Origin: Nitrospira sp.
GTDB lineage: Bacteria; Nitrospirota; Nitrospiria; Nitrospirales; Nitrospiraceae
Reading direction: 5' to 3'
Length of the DNA stretch: 13,589 nt
Assembly: GCA_015904045.1 (NCBI GenBank)
Contig: JABMDG010000032.1
Location: 51,695 to 65,283, forward strand
Shown: positions 5,722 through 13,009 of the stretch, piece by piece
Layout of the letters: every line of letters begins with the position of its first letter
Numbering within the stretch: the stretch's first letter is position 1
Notes under the pieces: generated by a model
Databases searched by the model: none
The model's input: only the letters and a program-made list of their open reading frames with translations
Told to the model about the DNA's origin: nothing
Position numbers and translations under genes: made by a program

Positions 5722-8402
5722 AGCCAGCCACCAATCCCGACGTCGAAGCCACGACGATCGAGCTGACCATTGACGGCAAGACCGTCACTGCCAAGGATGG
5801 CGTCTCTTTGTACGACGTCATCTCGATGACCGGCAAGATCATTCCGGCCATGTGCTATCACTACACGTTTGACCCATTCGGTTCCTGCGGGATGTGTTTG
5901 GTCATGCAGGAAGGGAAAAAAGCGCCGGTCCGCTCCTGCACGGCCAAAGCGGCAGCCGGGATGAATATCCGCACCGAAGGCGACGATCTCTTCCTCGCCC
6001 GCAAGAAAGCCGTTGAAAAACATCTCTCGGTGCATCCCCTGGACTGTCCGGTCTGCGATGCGGACGGGCACTGCGAGCTCCAGGACATGGCGTTCGAGCA
6101 TGGCGTGACCAATCTGGCCAATGCCAAACAGAAGTTCATTCCGGAGGACACTCGGAGCCCGGTGTTGGACTTCAACATGAATCGCTGTATCGCCTGCGCC
6201 GAGTGCATCAACGTCTGCAAAGATGTGCTGATGATCGACGCGCTCCAGTTCATGAAAAAGGGCGGATTCAATCAGGTCGTTCCGAAAGGCGATGTCGCGC
6301 TCAACTGCGAATTCTGCGGGGATTGCCTGGCGGTCTGCCCGGTGGGCGCCATTACCAACAAGTTTTCGAAGTATCTGTACAAGCCCTGGCAGATGAAGAA
6401 GACCACCACCACCTGCAACTACTGTGGGGACGGCTGCCAGCTCTATCTGGAAACGAAGGACGAGGAAGTGATCCGCGTCACCTCCCCCCTGTCTTGGAAA
6501 AACAAATGGGGAGACCGGTCGGAGACGGCGAAGGGGCACGGCGGCCTGTGCGTGCGGGGTCGGTTCGGGTTCGAGTATCTCGATGGCAAGACCCGACTGC
6601 GACAACCCTTGGTTCGTGAACAGAACCAGCTGGTGGAAAAACCCTGGATTGAAACCATGCAAGCGCTCGTGGACCGACTCACGGGGATTACGCAACGGTA
6701 TGGGGCCGATGCCATTGCCGGGCTGATCACCGCGCGTTGCACGAACGAGGAGCTGTACCTGTTCCAAAAACTGATGCGGCCCGTGTTCGGGACCAACCAG
6801 CTCGACAGCAGCGCCCGCTACGGCCACATGAATTTCGTGCGTGCCTCGAAGCATGCGGTTGGGCTGGGACGGGCGCATAACGATTGGGAAGATCTCACCA
6901 AGGCCAAAGCCATTCTCGTGATCGGTTCGAACATCACGGAAACAAACCCGCTGACGGCCGTGCGAATCAAAGAAGCGATCCGTGTCTACAAAGCGCAAGT
7001 GGTGACGCTCGACTCCGCTGTGACGAATATGGCCAAACTGGCTTCTCATCCTCTGCTGATTAATCCTGGCACGGAAGGCGCCGTCATTGACGGATTGGTG
7101 AAGACGGCCATCGAGCAGGATTTGGTTGATGAAGAAACGGTCAAGAAACATCCGCAAGCCTTCGCCGCGCTCAAATCAGCGGTTGGAGGCCTGTCGTTGG
7201 ATCACATTTCGGCACACACCGGCCTATCCAGCGATACCTTCAAGGAGATCGTGACGATCTTCGCGGAATCGCCTCGGTCGATCATCCTCTGCGCGGAAGG
7301 CATCGTTAGGCGGACACAGGGCTACCAGAACGTGTTGAAGCTCATCGACTTGGCCTGGATTACCGGTAAACTCGATCGCCCCGGCTGCGGTGTCAGCACG
7401 GTGACTGAGGAGCCGAACGAACAGGGCGCCGTGGATATGGGCGTCGCGCCTGAGTTTTTGCCTGGGCAAGCCCGATTCGACGACGAGTCCGCGCGCGACC
7501 GGTTTGCCAAGGCATGGGACGCACCGCTCCCGTCGGCCGGTACCGGAGCGCACCTCGCTGACATTCTCAACCGGTGCCGGAGCGGGCAGATCAAGGCCCT
7601 CTATATCTTGGGAGAAAATCCGCTGGGAACCTTGCCGGCTTCGATGGAGGTGCGGACTGCGTTGGAACGGTTGGAGCTTCTCGTGGTCCAAGATCCTTTC
7701 TTGACCCAGACCGGCCGGCACGCGCATTTCGTGCTGCCCGCATGCACGTACGCGGAGAAAGACGGTACGTTCACGAATCTGGAGGGCCGCGTACTCCGGG
7801 TGCGTCAAGCCATGGACCCCATCGGGGACAGTTTGCCGGACTGGCACATCATGACCGCCCTGGCCAATGCGATGGGGGGGCACTGGGAGTATCAATCGGT
7901 CAACGACATTCAAGCCGAGATCATGAAACTCTTGCCCGGGTACTACAACCTCGGCCAGCCTCGAAAAGTTGTTCCGGCACCTGACAAGTACTTGTCGAAT
8001 GGCTACGCGGTTGAGGTAGCGTCTCGATATCGAGCCTCGGGGGCCCACGACCAGACGCGTCCTTTTTCATTGCAGATGGGCCAAGTGCTCATGCATTCGG
8101 GAAAAATGTCGACGGAAGCCCCGGGGCTCATCAAGATTGCGCCCAATACCGGCAAGCTTCATATGAACATCCGGGATATGGAACGGCTGGGCGTGCAGGA
8201 GGGCGTGAAAGTCTGTCTCGCCTCCGAACGGGGATCCTTGCAGCTGGGGGTCCAGCCCGACCAGTCTGTCGCGCCGGGCACCTGTTTCTTCCCCGAGCAC
8301 TTCAACGAACCGCCGGTGAAGGACTTGATGACCGTGTCGATCGACACGGTGACGGGTGTCCCGACCTTCAAACAGTGTTGGGTCAGCATTGAACGGGCAT
8401 GA
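5712..8402 (+). CDS. nuoG: NADH-quinone oxidoreductase subunit G (molybdopterin-oxidoreductase-like)
   Basis: The 896-residue large iron-sulfur subunit, full length (E. coli NuoG is ~908). Domains in order: a [2Fe-2S] ferredoxin domain with Cys48, 59, 62 and 76; the His/Cys [4Fe-4S] motif with His108, Cys112, 115 and 121 (HPLDCPVCDADGHC); and a two-cluster ferredoxin domain with Cys159/162/165/169 and Cys199/202/205/209. Next is a further [4Fe-4S] site of the N7 or formate-dehydrogenase type with Cys235/238/242/280. A molybdopterin-oxidoreductase fold follows, and a C-terminal dinucleotide-binding-like domain from ~770. It relays electrons between NuoF or another donor and NuoI. TAAGAGGG precedes the ATG. 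No nuoE or nuoF is beside it, so the usual NADH-entry module is not encoded here; another electron partner or copies elsewhere would be needed. The gene appears intact. Confidence 0.95.
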   Translation: MGLKPATNPDVEATTIELTIDGKTVTAKDGVSLYDVISMTGKIIPAMCYHYTFDPFGSCGMCLVMQEGKKAPVRSCTAKAAAGMNIRTEGDDLFLARKKAVEKHLSVHPLDCPVCDADGHCELQDMAFEHGVTNLANAKQKFIPEDTRSPVLDFNMNRCIACAECINVCKDVLMIDALQFMKKGGFNQVVPKGDVALNCEFCGDCLAVCPVGAITNKFSKYLYKPWQMKKTTTTCNYCGDGCQLYLETKDEEVIRVTSPLSWKNKWGDRSETAKGHGGLCVRGRFGFEYLDGKTRLRQPLVREQNQLVEKPWIETMQALVDRLTGITQRYGADAIAGLITARCTNEELYLFQKLMRPVFGTNQLDSSARYGHMNFVRASKHAVGLGRAHNDWEDLTKAKAILVIGSNITETNPLTAVRIKEAIRVYKAQVVTLDSAVTNMAKLASHPLLINPGTEGAVIDGLVKTAIEQDLVDEETVKKHPQAFAALKSAVGGLSLDHISAHTGLSSDTFKEIVTIFAESPRSIILCAEGIVRRTQGYQNVLKLIDLAWITGKLDRPGCGVSTVTEEPNEQGAVDMGVAPEFLPGQARFDDESARDRFAKAWDAPLPSAGTGAHLADILNRCRSGQIKALYILGENPLGTLPASMEVRTALERLELLVVQDPFLTQTGRHAHFVLPACTYAEKDGTFTNLEGRVLRVRQAMDPIGDSLPDWHIMTALANAMGGHWEYQSVNDIQAEIMKLLPGYYNLGQPRKVVPAPDKYLSNGYAVEVASRYRASGAHDQTRPFSLQMGQVLMHSGKMSTEAPGLIKIAPNTGKLHMNIRDMERLGVQEGVKVCLASERGSLQLGVQPDQSVAPGTCFFPEHFNEPPVKDLMTVSIDTVTGVPTFKQCWVSIERA

Positions 8403-8444
8403 GCGGGTGTGTATGCTCTTCGGCCTGTACGTGAGGAGATGTCG

Positions 8445-9032
8445 ATGAACGTGGGCGCCTTGACCAAGAAAGTGCTTCAGGCCGCGCTGTTCTATGAAAT
8501 CTGGGACGCCATGAAGGTGACATTCCAGCACATGTTCCACCGGCCGATGACGCTTCAATATCCGAGGGAACAGCGGACGATTCCCGATACGCATCGGGGC
8601 GCTCTGGGGCTGCTTCGGTACGACGACGGCCAGGAACGCTGTGTGGGGTGCGATCTTTGTGAAGCCGCCTGTCCTTCACGCTGCATCAAGGTGATCAGCG
8701 CGGAAGACCCAACCCGCCCCCTCCAGCGGTATGCCACCGAATTCTACATCGATATCACAAAATGCGTCTTCTGTGGCTATTGTGTCGAAGCCTGCCCGGT
8801 CAATGCGCTGGCCATGACGAAGATGTACGAATTTTCCACCCACGATAAGCGCACCCTGCTCTTTGATAAAAAGAAGCTGTACGATGTCGGGGAACGCCAC
8901 CTCGACGATGCGAAAAAATATCTGTATGCCCACAATCAGGAAAAGAATGTCGAGGAGAGCCGTGAGTATCGGTACTATTTCCCGCAGTCCGTACTCAAAT
9001 CCACTCAATCGCCTCCCAAGCATCTGAGCTGA
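8445..9032 (+). CDS. nuoI: NADH-quinone oxidoreductase subunit I (two [4Fe-4S] ferredoxin subunit)
   Basis: The 195-residue subunit carries clusters N6a and N6b and links NuoG to NuoB. Both binding motifs are intact: Cys66/69/72/76 (CVGCDLCEAAC) with a following CPSRC, and Cys107/110/113/117 (CVFCGYCVEACP). An amphipathic N-terminal helix (FYEIWDAMKVTFQHMF) is typical. ATG 8445 is preferred because GAGGAG lies 6 nt upstream; ATG 8439 touches that site directly and ATG 8409 would add sequence unlike the family. Canonically nuoH sits between nuoG and nuoI, but here only 42 bp separate them and nuoH is absent. The C-terminal ~30 residues (KNVEESREYRYYFP onward) look natural. Confidence 0.95.
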   Translation: MNVGALTKKVLQAALFYEIWDAMKVTFQHMFHRPMTLQYPREQRTIPDTHRGALGLLRYDDGQERCVGCDLCEAACPSRCIKVISAEDPTRPLQRYATEFYIDITKCVFCGYCVEACPVNALAMTKMYEFSTHDKRTLLFDKKKLYDVGERHLDDAKKYLYAHNQEKNVEESREYRYYFPQSVLKSTQSPPKHLS

Positions 9033-9033
9033 G

Positions 9034-9123
9034 TCACGATTATGGTCGCACCATTATGTCGCTCTCATTGTCGCCGGGCTCTTTCTGTTGGCGCTGGTCG
9101 TTCAATTCCTCGTTCAGATGTAG
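9034..9123 (+). pseudogene. nuoL: Probable C-terminal stub of NuoL
   Basis: Directly after the nuoI stop, a frame without a start codon reads SRLWSHHYVALIVAGLFLLA, then LVVQFLVQM and stop. This is one complete membrane helix ending 27 bp before nuoM. Position (just upstream of nuoM) and character (a final hydrophobic helix entered by a Tyr-containing motif) match the end of NuoL, the largest proton-pumping subunit. The rest of NuoL (~600 residues), nuoJ and nuoK are absent. The assignment rests on context and a short helix, so it is moderate; a stub of another membrane gene is possible. Confidence 0.45.
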
Positions 9124-9150
9124 AGGGTCGCGGGACGTACGGCGGTTATT

Positions 9151-10710
9151 ATGTTGGAAGAACTTACAGCGGGATTTCCGGTCCTTTCCTGCATTCTCTT
9201 TTTACCCGTTCTGGGAGCCATCGTGCTGTGGCTGTTCGAGGATGAGGACATGGTCCGGACGTCGGCGCTCGCCATCACGCTGGTCGAACTGGCGCTCTCT
9301 GTGTTTGTGCTGCTGCGTTTTGTGCCGGAATCGGCTGCCATGCAGTTCGCGGAGCGCGTGAGATGGATTCCCGCGCTGGGCATCAGCTACCACCTGGGCG
9401 TCGACGGCATCAGCGTACTCTTCGTGGGATTGACGGCTTTTCTGAGTGTGTTGGTCGTGATCTATTCCTGGGACACAATCCGCCACCAGGTGAAGCTCTA
9501 CATGATGTGTCTCTTGGCGCTTGAAACGACGACGATGGGCGTGTTCGTTTCATTGGATCTGATCTTGTTCTTCGTCTTCTGGGAGCTGATGCTGATTCCC
9601 AGCTACTTTCTGATCAAACTGTGGGGCGGCGGAGCCGAGCGCCATTATGCGGCGTTGAAGTTCGTTCTCTATACCCTTTTGGGCAGTGTCTTCATGCTGG
9701 TGGGCATCGCCTTGCTGAATATCAACTTCCACCAGTGGGCGTCTTTGCATCATACGGATCAAAGCTATTCGTTCGATTTACTCGAGCTCCTCTCGGCGCC
9801 GATTCCGATGGATCAGCAGATCCTGATCTTCTGGCTCATGTTCATGGGATTTGCCTTCAAGGCCCCGATCTTCCCGTTCCACACATGGCTACCGGATGCG
9901 CTGATGGAGGGTCCTATCGGCATGGCGGTGGTGCTGGCCGGACTGAAGCTCGGCACGTTCGGCTTCATGCGCTTCAGCCTGCCGCTTCTTCCCGATGCTT
10001 CCCAAAGCACCACGGTCGTGACCGTGGTGGTCGTGCTCGGACTATGCGCCATTCTGTATGGAGCCTGGATGGCGTTGGTTCAACCGGACTTCAGGCGGCT
10101 GTTAGCCTATAGCAGCATCAGCCATTTGGGTTTCATCGTCGTGGGACTGTTCTCGCTGAATTACCAAGGTCTGCAGGGCAGCCTACTGACCATGATCAAT
10201 CTGGGATTCAGCACGGCCGGCCTTTTCTTTATTGCGGGGTTTCTCTATTCACGTCAACAGTCCACGCAGCTGTCGGCGTTCGGGGGGATGGCCAAACAAG
10301 TGCCGTTGTTGGCCACATTCTTTCTGATTATCGGACTGGCCTCGATCGGACTTCCGGGAACGAACGGTTTCGTGGGGGAGTTTCTCATCCTCTTGGGCGC
10401 ATTCAAAGCAAAGTGGTGGTTCGGAGCAGTGGCTGTGCTCGGCGTCATTTTTGGGGCGGCCTATTTTCTCTGGTACTACGAACGCGCCATGCTGGGCCCG
10501 GTCGGTAAGGCGGTGAAACAGACGATGAGTGACCTTCAATTGCGAGAGATGGTCATTGCCGTGTCGCTGTCGGTCATGATTCTGTGGATCGGGCTGTATC
10601 CGTCGCCCTTTCTTCGAATCATGAACGGATCGGTGCAGGCGCTTGTCGACCGGTTGAATCACGGCACAGTGGCGGCACTCGGATCCTCCACGGCTGAAAA
10701 AGGACGCTGA
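9151..10710 (+). CDS. nuoM: NADH-quinone oxidoreductase subunit M (antiporter-like proton pump), complete
   Basis: A 519-residue polytopic membrane protein with ~14 hydrophobic helices, full length for NuoM. Conserved features are the N-terminal LGISYHLGVDGISVLF and the proton-channel glutamate Glu145 (FVFWELMLIPSYF). Lys237 lies in FAFKAPIFPFHTWLPDA and Lys266 in AGLKLGTFGF; these correspond to E. coli Glu144, Lys234 and Lys265. SSISHLGFIVVG and GLPGTNGFVGEF are also typical. It begins 27 bp after the putative NuoL stub and is followed after 4 bp by a second nuoM start. That tandem is the mark of 2M complex I, in which an extra antiporter subunit lengthens the membrane arm (recalled from the literature, not checked). 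Confidence 0.95.
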   Translation: MLEELTAGFPVLSCILFLPVLGAIVLWLFEDEDMVRTSALAITLVELALSVFVLLRFVPESAAMQFAERVRWIPALGISYHLGVDGISVLFVGLTAFLSVLVVIYSWDTIRHQVKLYMMCLLALETTTMGVFVSLDLILFFVFWELMLIPSYFLIKLWGGGAERHYAALKFVLYTLLGSVFMLVGIALLNINFHQWASLHHTDQSYSFDLLELLSAPIPMDQQILIFWLMFMGFAFKAPIFPFHTWLPDALMEGPIGMAVVLAGLKLGTFGFMRFSLPLLPDASQSTTVVTVVVVLGLCAILYGAWMALVQPDFRRLLAYSSISHLGFIVVGLFSLNYQGLQGSLLTMINLGFSTAGLFFIAGFLYSRQQSTQLSAFGGMAKQVPLLATFFLIIGLASIGLPGTNGFVGEFLILLGAFKAKWWFGAVAVLGVIFGAAYFLWYYERAMLGPVGKAVKQTMSDLQLREMVIAVSLSVMILWIGLYPSPFLRIMNGSVQALVDRLNHGTVAALGSSTAEKGR

Positions 10711-10714
10711 GTTC

Positions 10715-11122
10715 ATGGGCGAATACGCACTGCTGTATATTCTCTTCGCTCCCTTCGCCGGCGCGTTGGCGCTGATTCTGGTCTCGAACCGGCAGCCGAT
10801 GCTGGTCCGAGGCATCGCCGCGAGCGCGGCCTTCGTGTCCCTGGTTGCGTCGATATATTTGTTTTATGCCTACGATCCGGTCAAAGGCGGGTTCCAATTC
10901 GTCCAGAAGTTTGAATGGTCCAGGCAACTCGGTATTTCGCTGCATCTTGGTGTGGATGGCATCGGGACCCCGCTCGTGCTGGCCTCGTCGATCTTATTGT
11001 TGCCACGACGGCGCCGAGGTATTGGATTATCTGTATTGTCGAGGGCCGTTTGCTTCCCGGATGAAAGGGAACCCTGCGGTTATCTTTCTGGATATCAAGA
11101 TGCCCAAAGTAAACGGGCTTGA
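10715..11122 (+). pseudogene. nuoM: Second NuoM, N-terminal fragment only, running out of frame into a receiver gene
   Basis: The start lies 4 bp after the first nuoM, with an AAGGA-like site upstream. Residues 1-95 are a good NuoM N-terminus: helices at ~5-23 and 31-52, then LGISLHLGVDGIGTPLVLAS, which parallels LGISYHLGVDGISVL of the first copy without being identical. After about 11000 the frame yields an Arg-rich, non-homologous tail (LPRRRRGIGLS...) to the stop at 11122, while another frame becomes a receiver domain. About 400 residues, including every channel residue, are missing, so the product cannot work as an antiporter. The paralogue is divergent enough from the first to be a true second subunit gene and not a recent tandem duplicate. 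Confidence 0.85.
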
Positions 11123-11351
11123 GGTCTTGCGGACCATCAAGGCGGATACGCATCTCCGCCCCATTCCTGTCGTCATGCTTACCTCTTCCCGTGAAGAGCG
11201 TGACCTCGGCGAGAGTTATGCGCTGGGAGCCAATGCGTATGTGGTGAAGCCTGTTGAATTTCATCAGTTTGTCTCGGCCGTCAAGGAGTTGGGCACATTC
11301 TGGGGTGTGATCAATGAGCCTCCACCGCAGGGATCCGGTTCCGGCAAGTAA
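11001..11351 (+). pseudogene. Receiver-domain response regulator lacking its N-terminus
   Basis: The homologous frame enters mid-domain at HDGAEVLDYLYCRGP. It continues with the phospho-acceptor Asp in VIFLDIKMPKVNG, the switch Thr in VVMLTSSREERDL, the Lys in AYVVKPVEF and a typical ending WGVINEPPP. This is the Rcp1-like family of small stand-alone receivers (usually ~140-150 residues). Roughly 30-35 residues are missing, including beta-1 and the Asp pair that binds Mg. No start codon exists at the break; the frame is open upstream to 10845 only through antisense-of-meaning nuoM sequence. It ends 17 bp before the hybrid kinase, so the two probably formed one signalling operon before the join. 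Confidence 0.85.
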
Positions 11352-11368
11352 CTTTGAATGGAACTCTG

Positions 11369-12976
11369 ATGACCACTCCTTTGCGAGTCCTCCAACTGGA
11401 GGATAATCAGACAGATGCCGACCTCATCGCCACGCTGTTGGCAGAAGGGGGAATTCCTTGCGCGCCGATCCGCGTGGAAAGTCGAGCGGCGTTTGTTGCG
11501 GTCCTGAAAGAAGGCCTGATTGATCTGATCCTGGCCGACTATTCTCTTCCTGGCTTCGATGGTGCTGCCGCGCTTGAGCTTTCGCGCAAGCTGGCTCCTG
11601 AGATCCCGTTCATTTTCGTTTCCGGGACCCTCGGCGAGGAACTCGCCATCGATACCATGCATCGCGGCGCCACGGATTATATTTTGAAACAGCGGATCGG
11701 CCGGCTGGTTCCATCGATTCAGCGGGCGCTCCGCGAACGGAACGATCGGATGGAGCGGAAGCGGGCCGAGGACGCCTTGCGCCAGAGCGAGTTGCAGCTT
11801 CGCCAGGCGCAAAAGCTGGAGGCCGTCGGCCGATTGGCCGGAGGGTTGGCACACGATTTTAACAATATTCTCACCGTCATCATGGGCCACAGCCAAGTGT
11901 TGCTCAATGACTTGCCGCCGGATCATCCTGAGAGGGGCAAGATCGAAGAGATGCGAAAGGCCGGCGATCGCGCCGCGGCTTTGATCAAACAATTGCTGAC
12001 ATTCAGCAGAAAGCAGCCGGCCGAGCCGAAGGTGCTCGATTTGAATCCGGTCATCGGCAACTTTGAGACCATGCTTCGACGCTTAATCGGGGAAGATATC
12101 GAATTGGTCTTGCGCGCAAGCCGAGAGCCTCTTCGCGTCAAGACAGACCCCGCGCAACTCGAACAGATCGTCATGAATCTCGTTGTCAATGCCCGCGATG
12201 CCATGCCCAAGGGCGGAACGCTGATCATCGAAACCGCTTCAGTTGAGATCGACCGGACGCCGGTATACCACCTGCGCCCCTTGCCTCCCGGTGCCTATGT
12301 GAAGCTCTCTGTGTCCGACACCGGCTGCGGGATTTCACCGGATGTTCAAGCCCACATATTTGAGCCATTTTTCACGACGAAGGAAGAAGGGAAAGGCACG
12401 GGACTCGGACTCTCCACCGTGTTCGGCATCGTTACCCAAAGCGGCGGCGGGCTGGATGTGTCCAGCGCGATCGGCCAGGGCACTCGCTTTGATATTTACC
12501 TTCCGAAGATTATCGAGGAGGCGGATCGAGTCGTCGGCACGGAAGTCACGCCGTCGTCCACGACCGGCCATGAGACCATTTTGCTGGTCGAAGATGACAC
12601 GGGCGTCCGCAGTCTGATTCGAGACGAACTTCGCAAGCTTGGATATCGTGTCTTCGAGGCCAAACACGGCTTGGAGGCCTGTCTTGTCGGTACGCAGCAG
12701 ATAGGCCGGCTCCAGCTCCTGCTCACGGATGTGGTCATGCCGGGAATGAACGGGCCGGAATTGGCCCAGCATCTTCGTGTGATCAAGCCTGAGCTGAAAA
12801 TTCTCTTCATCTCCGGCTATACCGATGATGTTGGTCTAGGTGCCGGGGACCCAGCCTGTGGGTATCTTCAAAAGCCGTTCACTCCGGAGGCTCTGGCGAG
12901 GGCAATTCGCGAGCTTCTGGATTGGAATCCGGCCAGCACGGTTGTATCAAGTCAGCAAGGCACAGTGATCCGGTAA
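11369..12976 (+). CDS. Hybrid histidine kinase with receivers at both ends (REC-HisKA-HATPase-REC)
   Basis: A 535-residue soluble protein with no transmembrane or PAS segment. An N-terminal receiver has Glu11-Asp12 and phospho-acceptor Asp57 (LILADYSLPGFDG). A coiled linker (~118-150) leads to the HisKA helix with phospho-His162 (LAGGLAHDFNNIL). The ATPase domain shows the N box (NLVVNARDAM, Asn274), G1 DTGCGI (Asp317) and G2 GKGTGLGLSTV. The C-terminal receiver has Asp409-Asp410, phospho-acceptor Asp454 (LLLTDVVMPGMNG) and Lys502 (YLQKPF). All catalytic residues are present. The N-terminal receiver probably takes the place of a sensor, coupling this kinase to another phosphorelay. ATG 11369 starts the receiver at beta-1; a TTG at 11354 would add five residues. 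The truncated receiver gene 17 bp upstream is a likely former partner. Confidence 0.93.
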   Translation: MTTPLRVLQLEDNQTDADLIATLLAEGGIPCAPIRVESRAAFVAVLKEGLIDLILADYSLPGFDGAAALELSRKLAPEIPFIFVSGTLGEELAIDTMHRGATDYILKQRIGRLVPSIQRALRERNDRMERKRAEDALRQSELQLRQAQKLEAVGRLAGGLAHDFNNILTVIMGHSQVLLNDLPPDHPERGKIEEMRKAGDRAAALIKQLLTFSRKQPAEPKVLDLNPVIGNFETMLRRLIGEDIELVLRASREPLRVKTDPAQLEQIVMNLVVNARDAMPKGGTLIIETASVEIDRTPVYHLRPLPPGAYVKLSVSDTGCGISPDVQAHIFEPFFTTKEEGKGTGLGLSTVFGIVTQSGGGLDVSSAIGQGTRFDIYLPKIIEEADRVVGTEVTPSSTTGHETILLVEDDTGVRSLIRDELRKLGYRVFEAKHGLEACLVGTQQIGRLQLLLTDVVMPGMNGPELAQHLRVIKPELKILFISGYTDDVGLGAGDPACGYLQKPFTPEALARAIRELLDWNPASTVVSSQQGTVIR

Positions 12977-13009
12977 TCATCCCAGACAACGATCTATCGG
13001 CCATATGCC

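Noticed and set aside
5469..7157. Long open frame of 562 codons on the minus strand
   Set aside because: It lies antisense to nuoD and nuoG, which have clear family motifs. Its Arg/His/Gly-rich product is the usual reverse-strand shadow of GC-rich coding DNA.
9042..9361. Short plus-strand frames at the nuoI/nuoM border (67 and 101 codons)
   Set aside because: Their products are Arg/Ser/Cys-rich and overlap the start of nuoM; the third frame with the hydrophobic NuoL-like end is the meaningful one.
10845..11000. Upstream extension of the truncated receiver to an ATG at 10845
   Set aside because: This part is nuoM read in the wrong frame and carries none of the missing beta-1 or acidic residues of a receiver.
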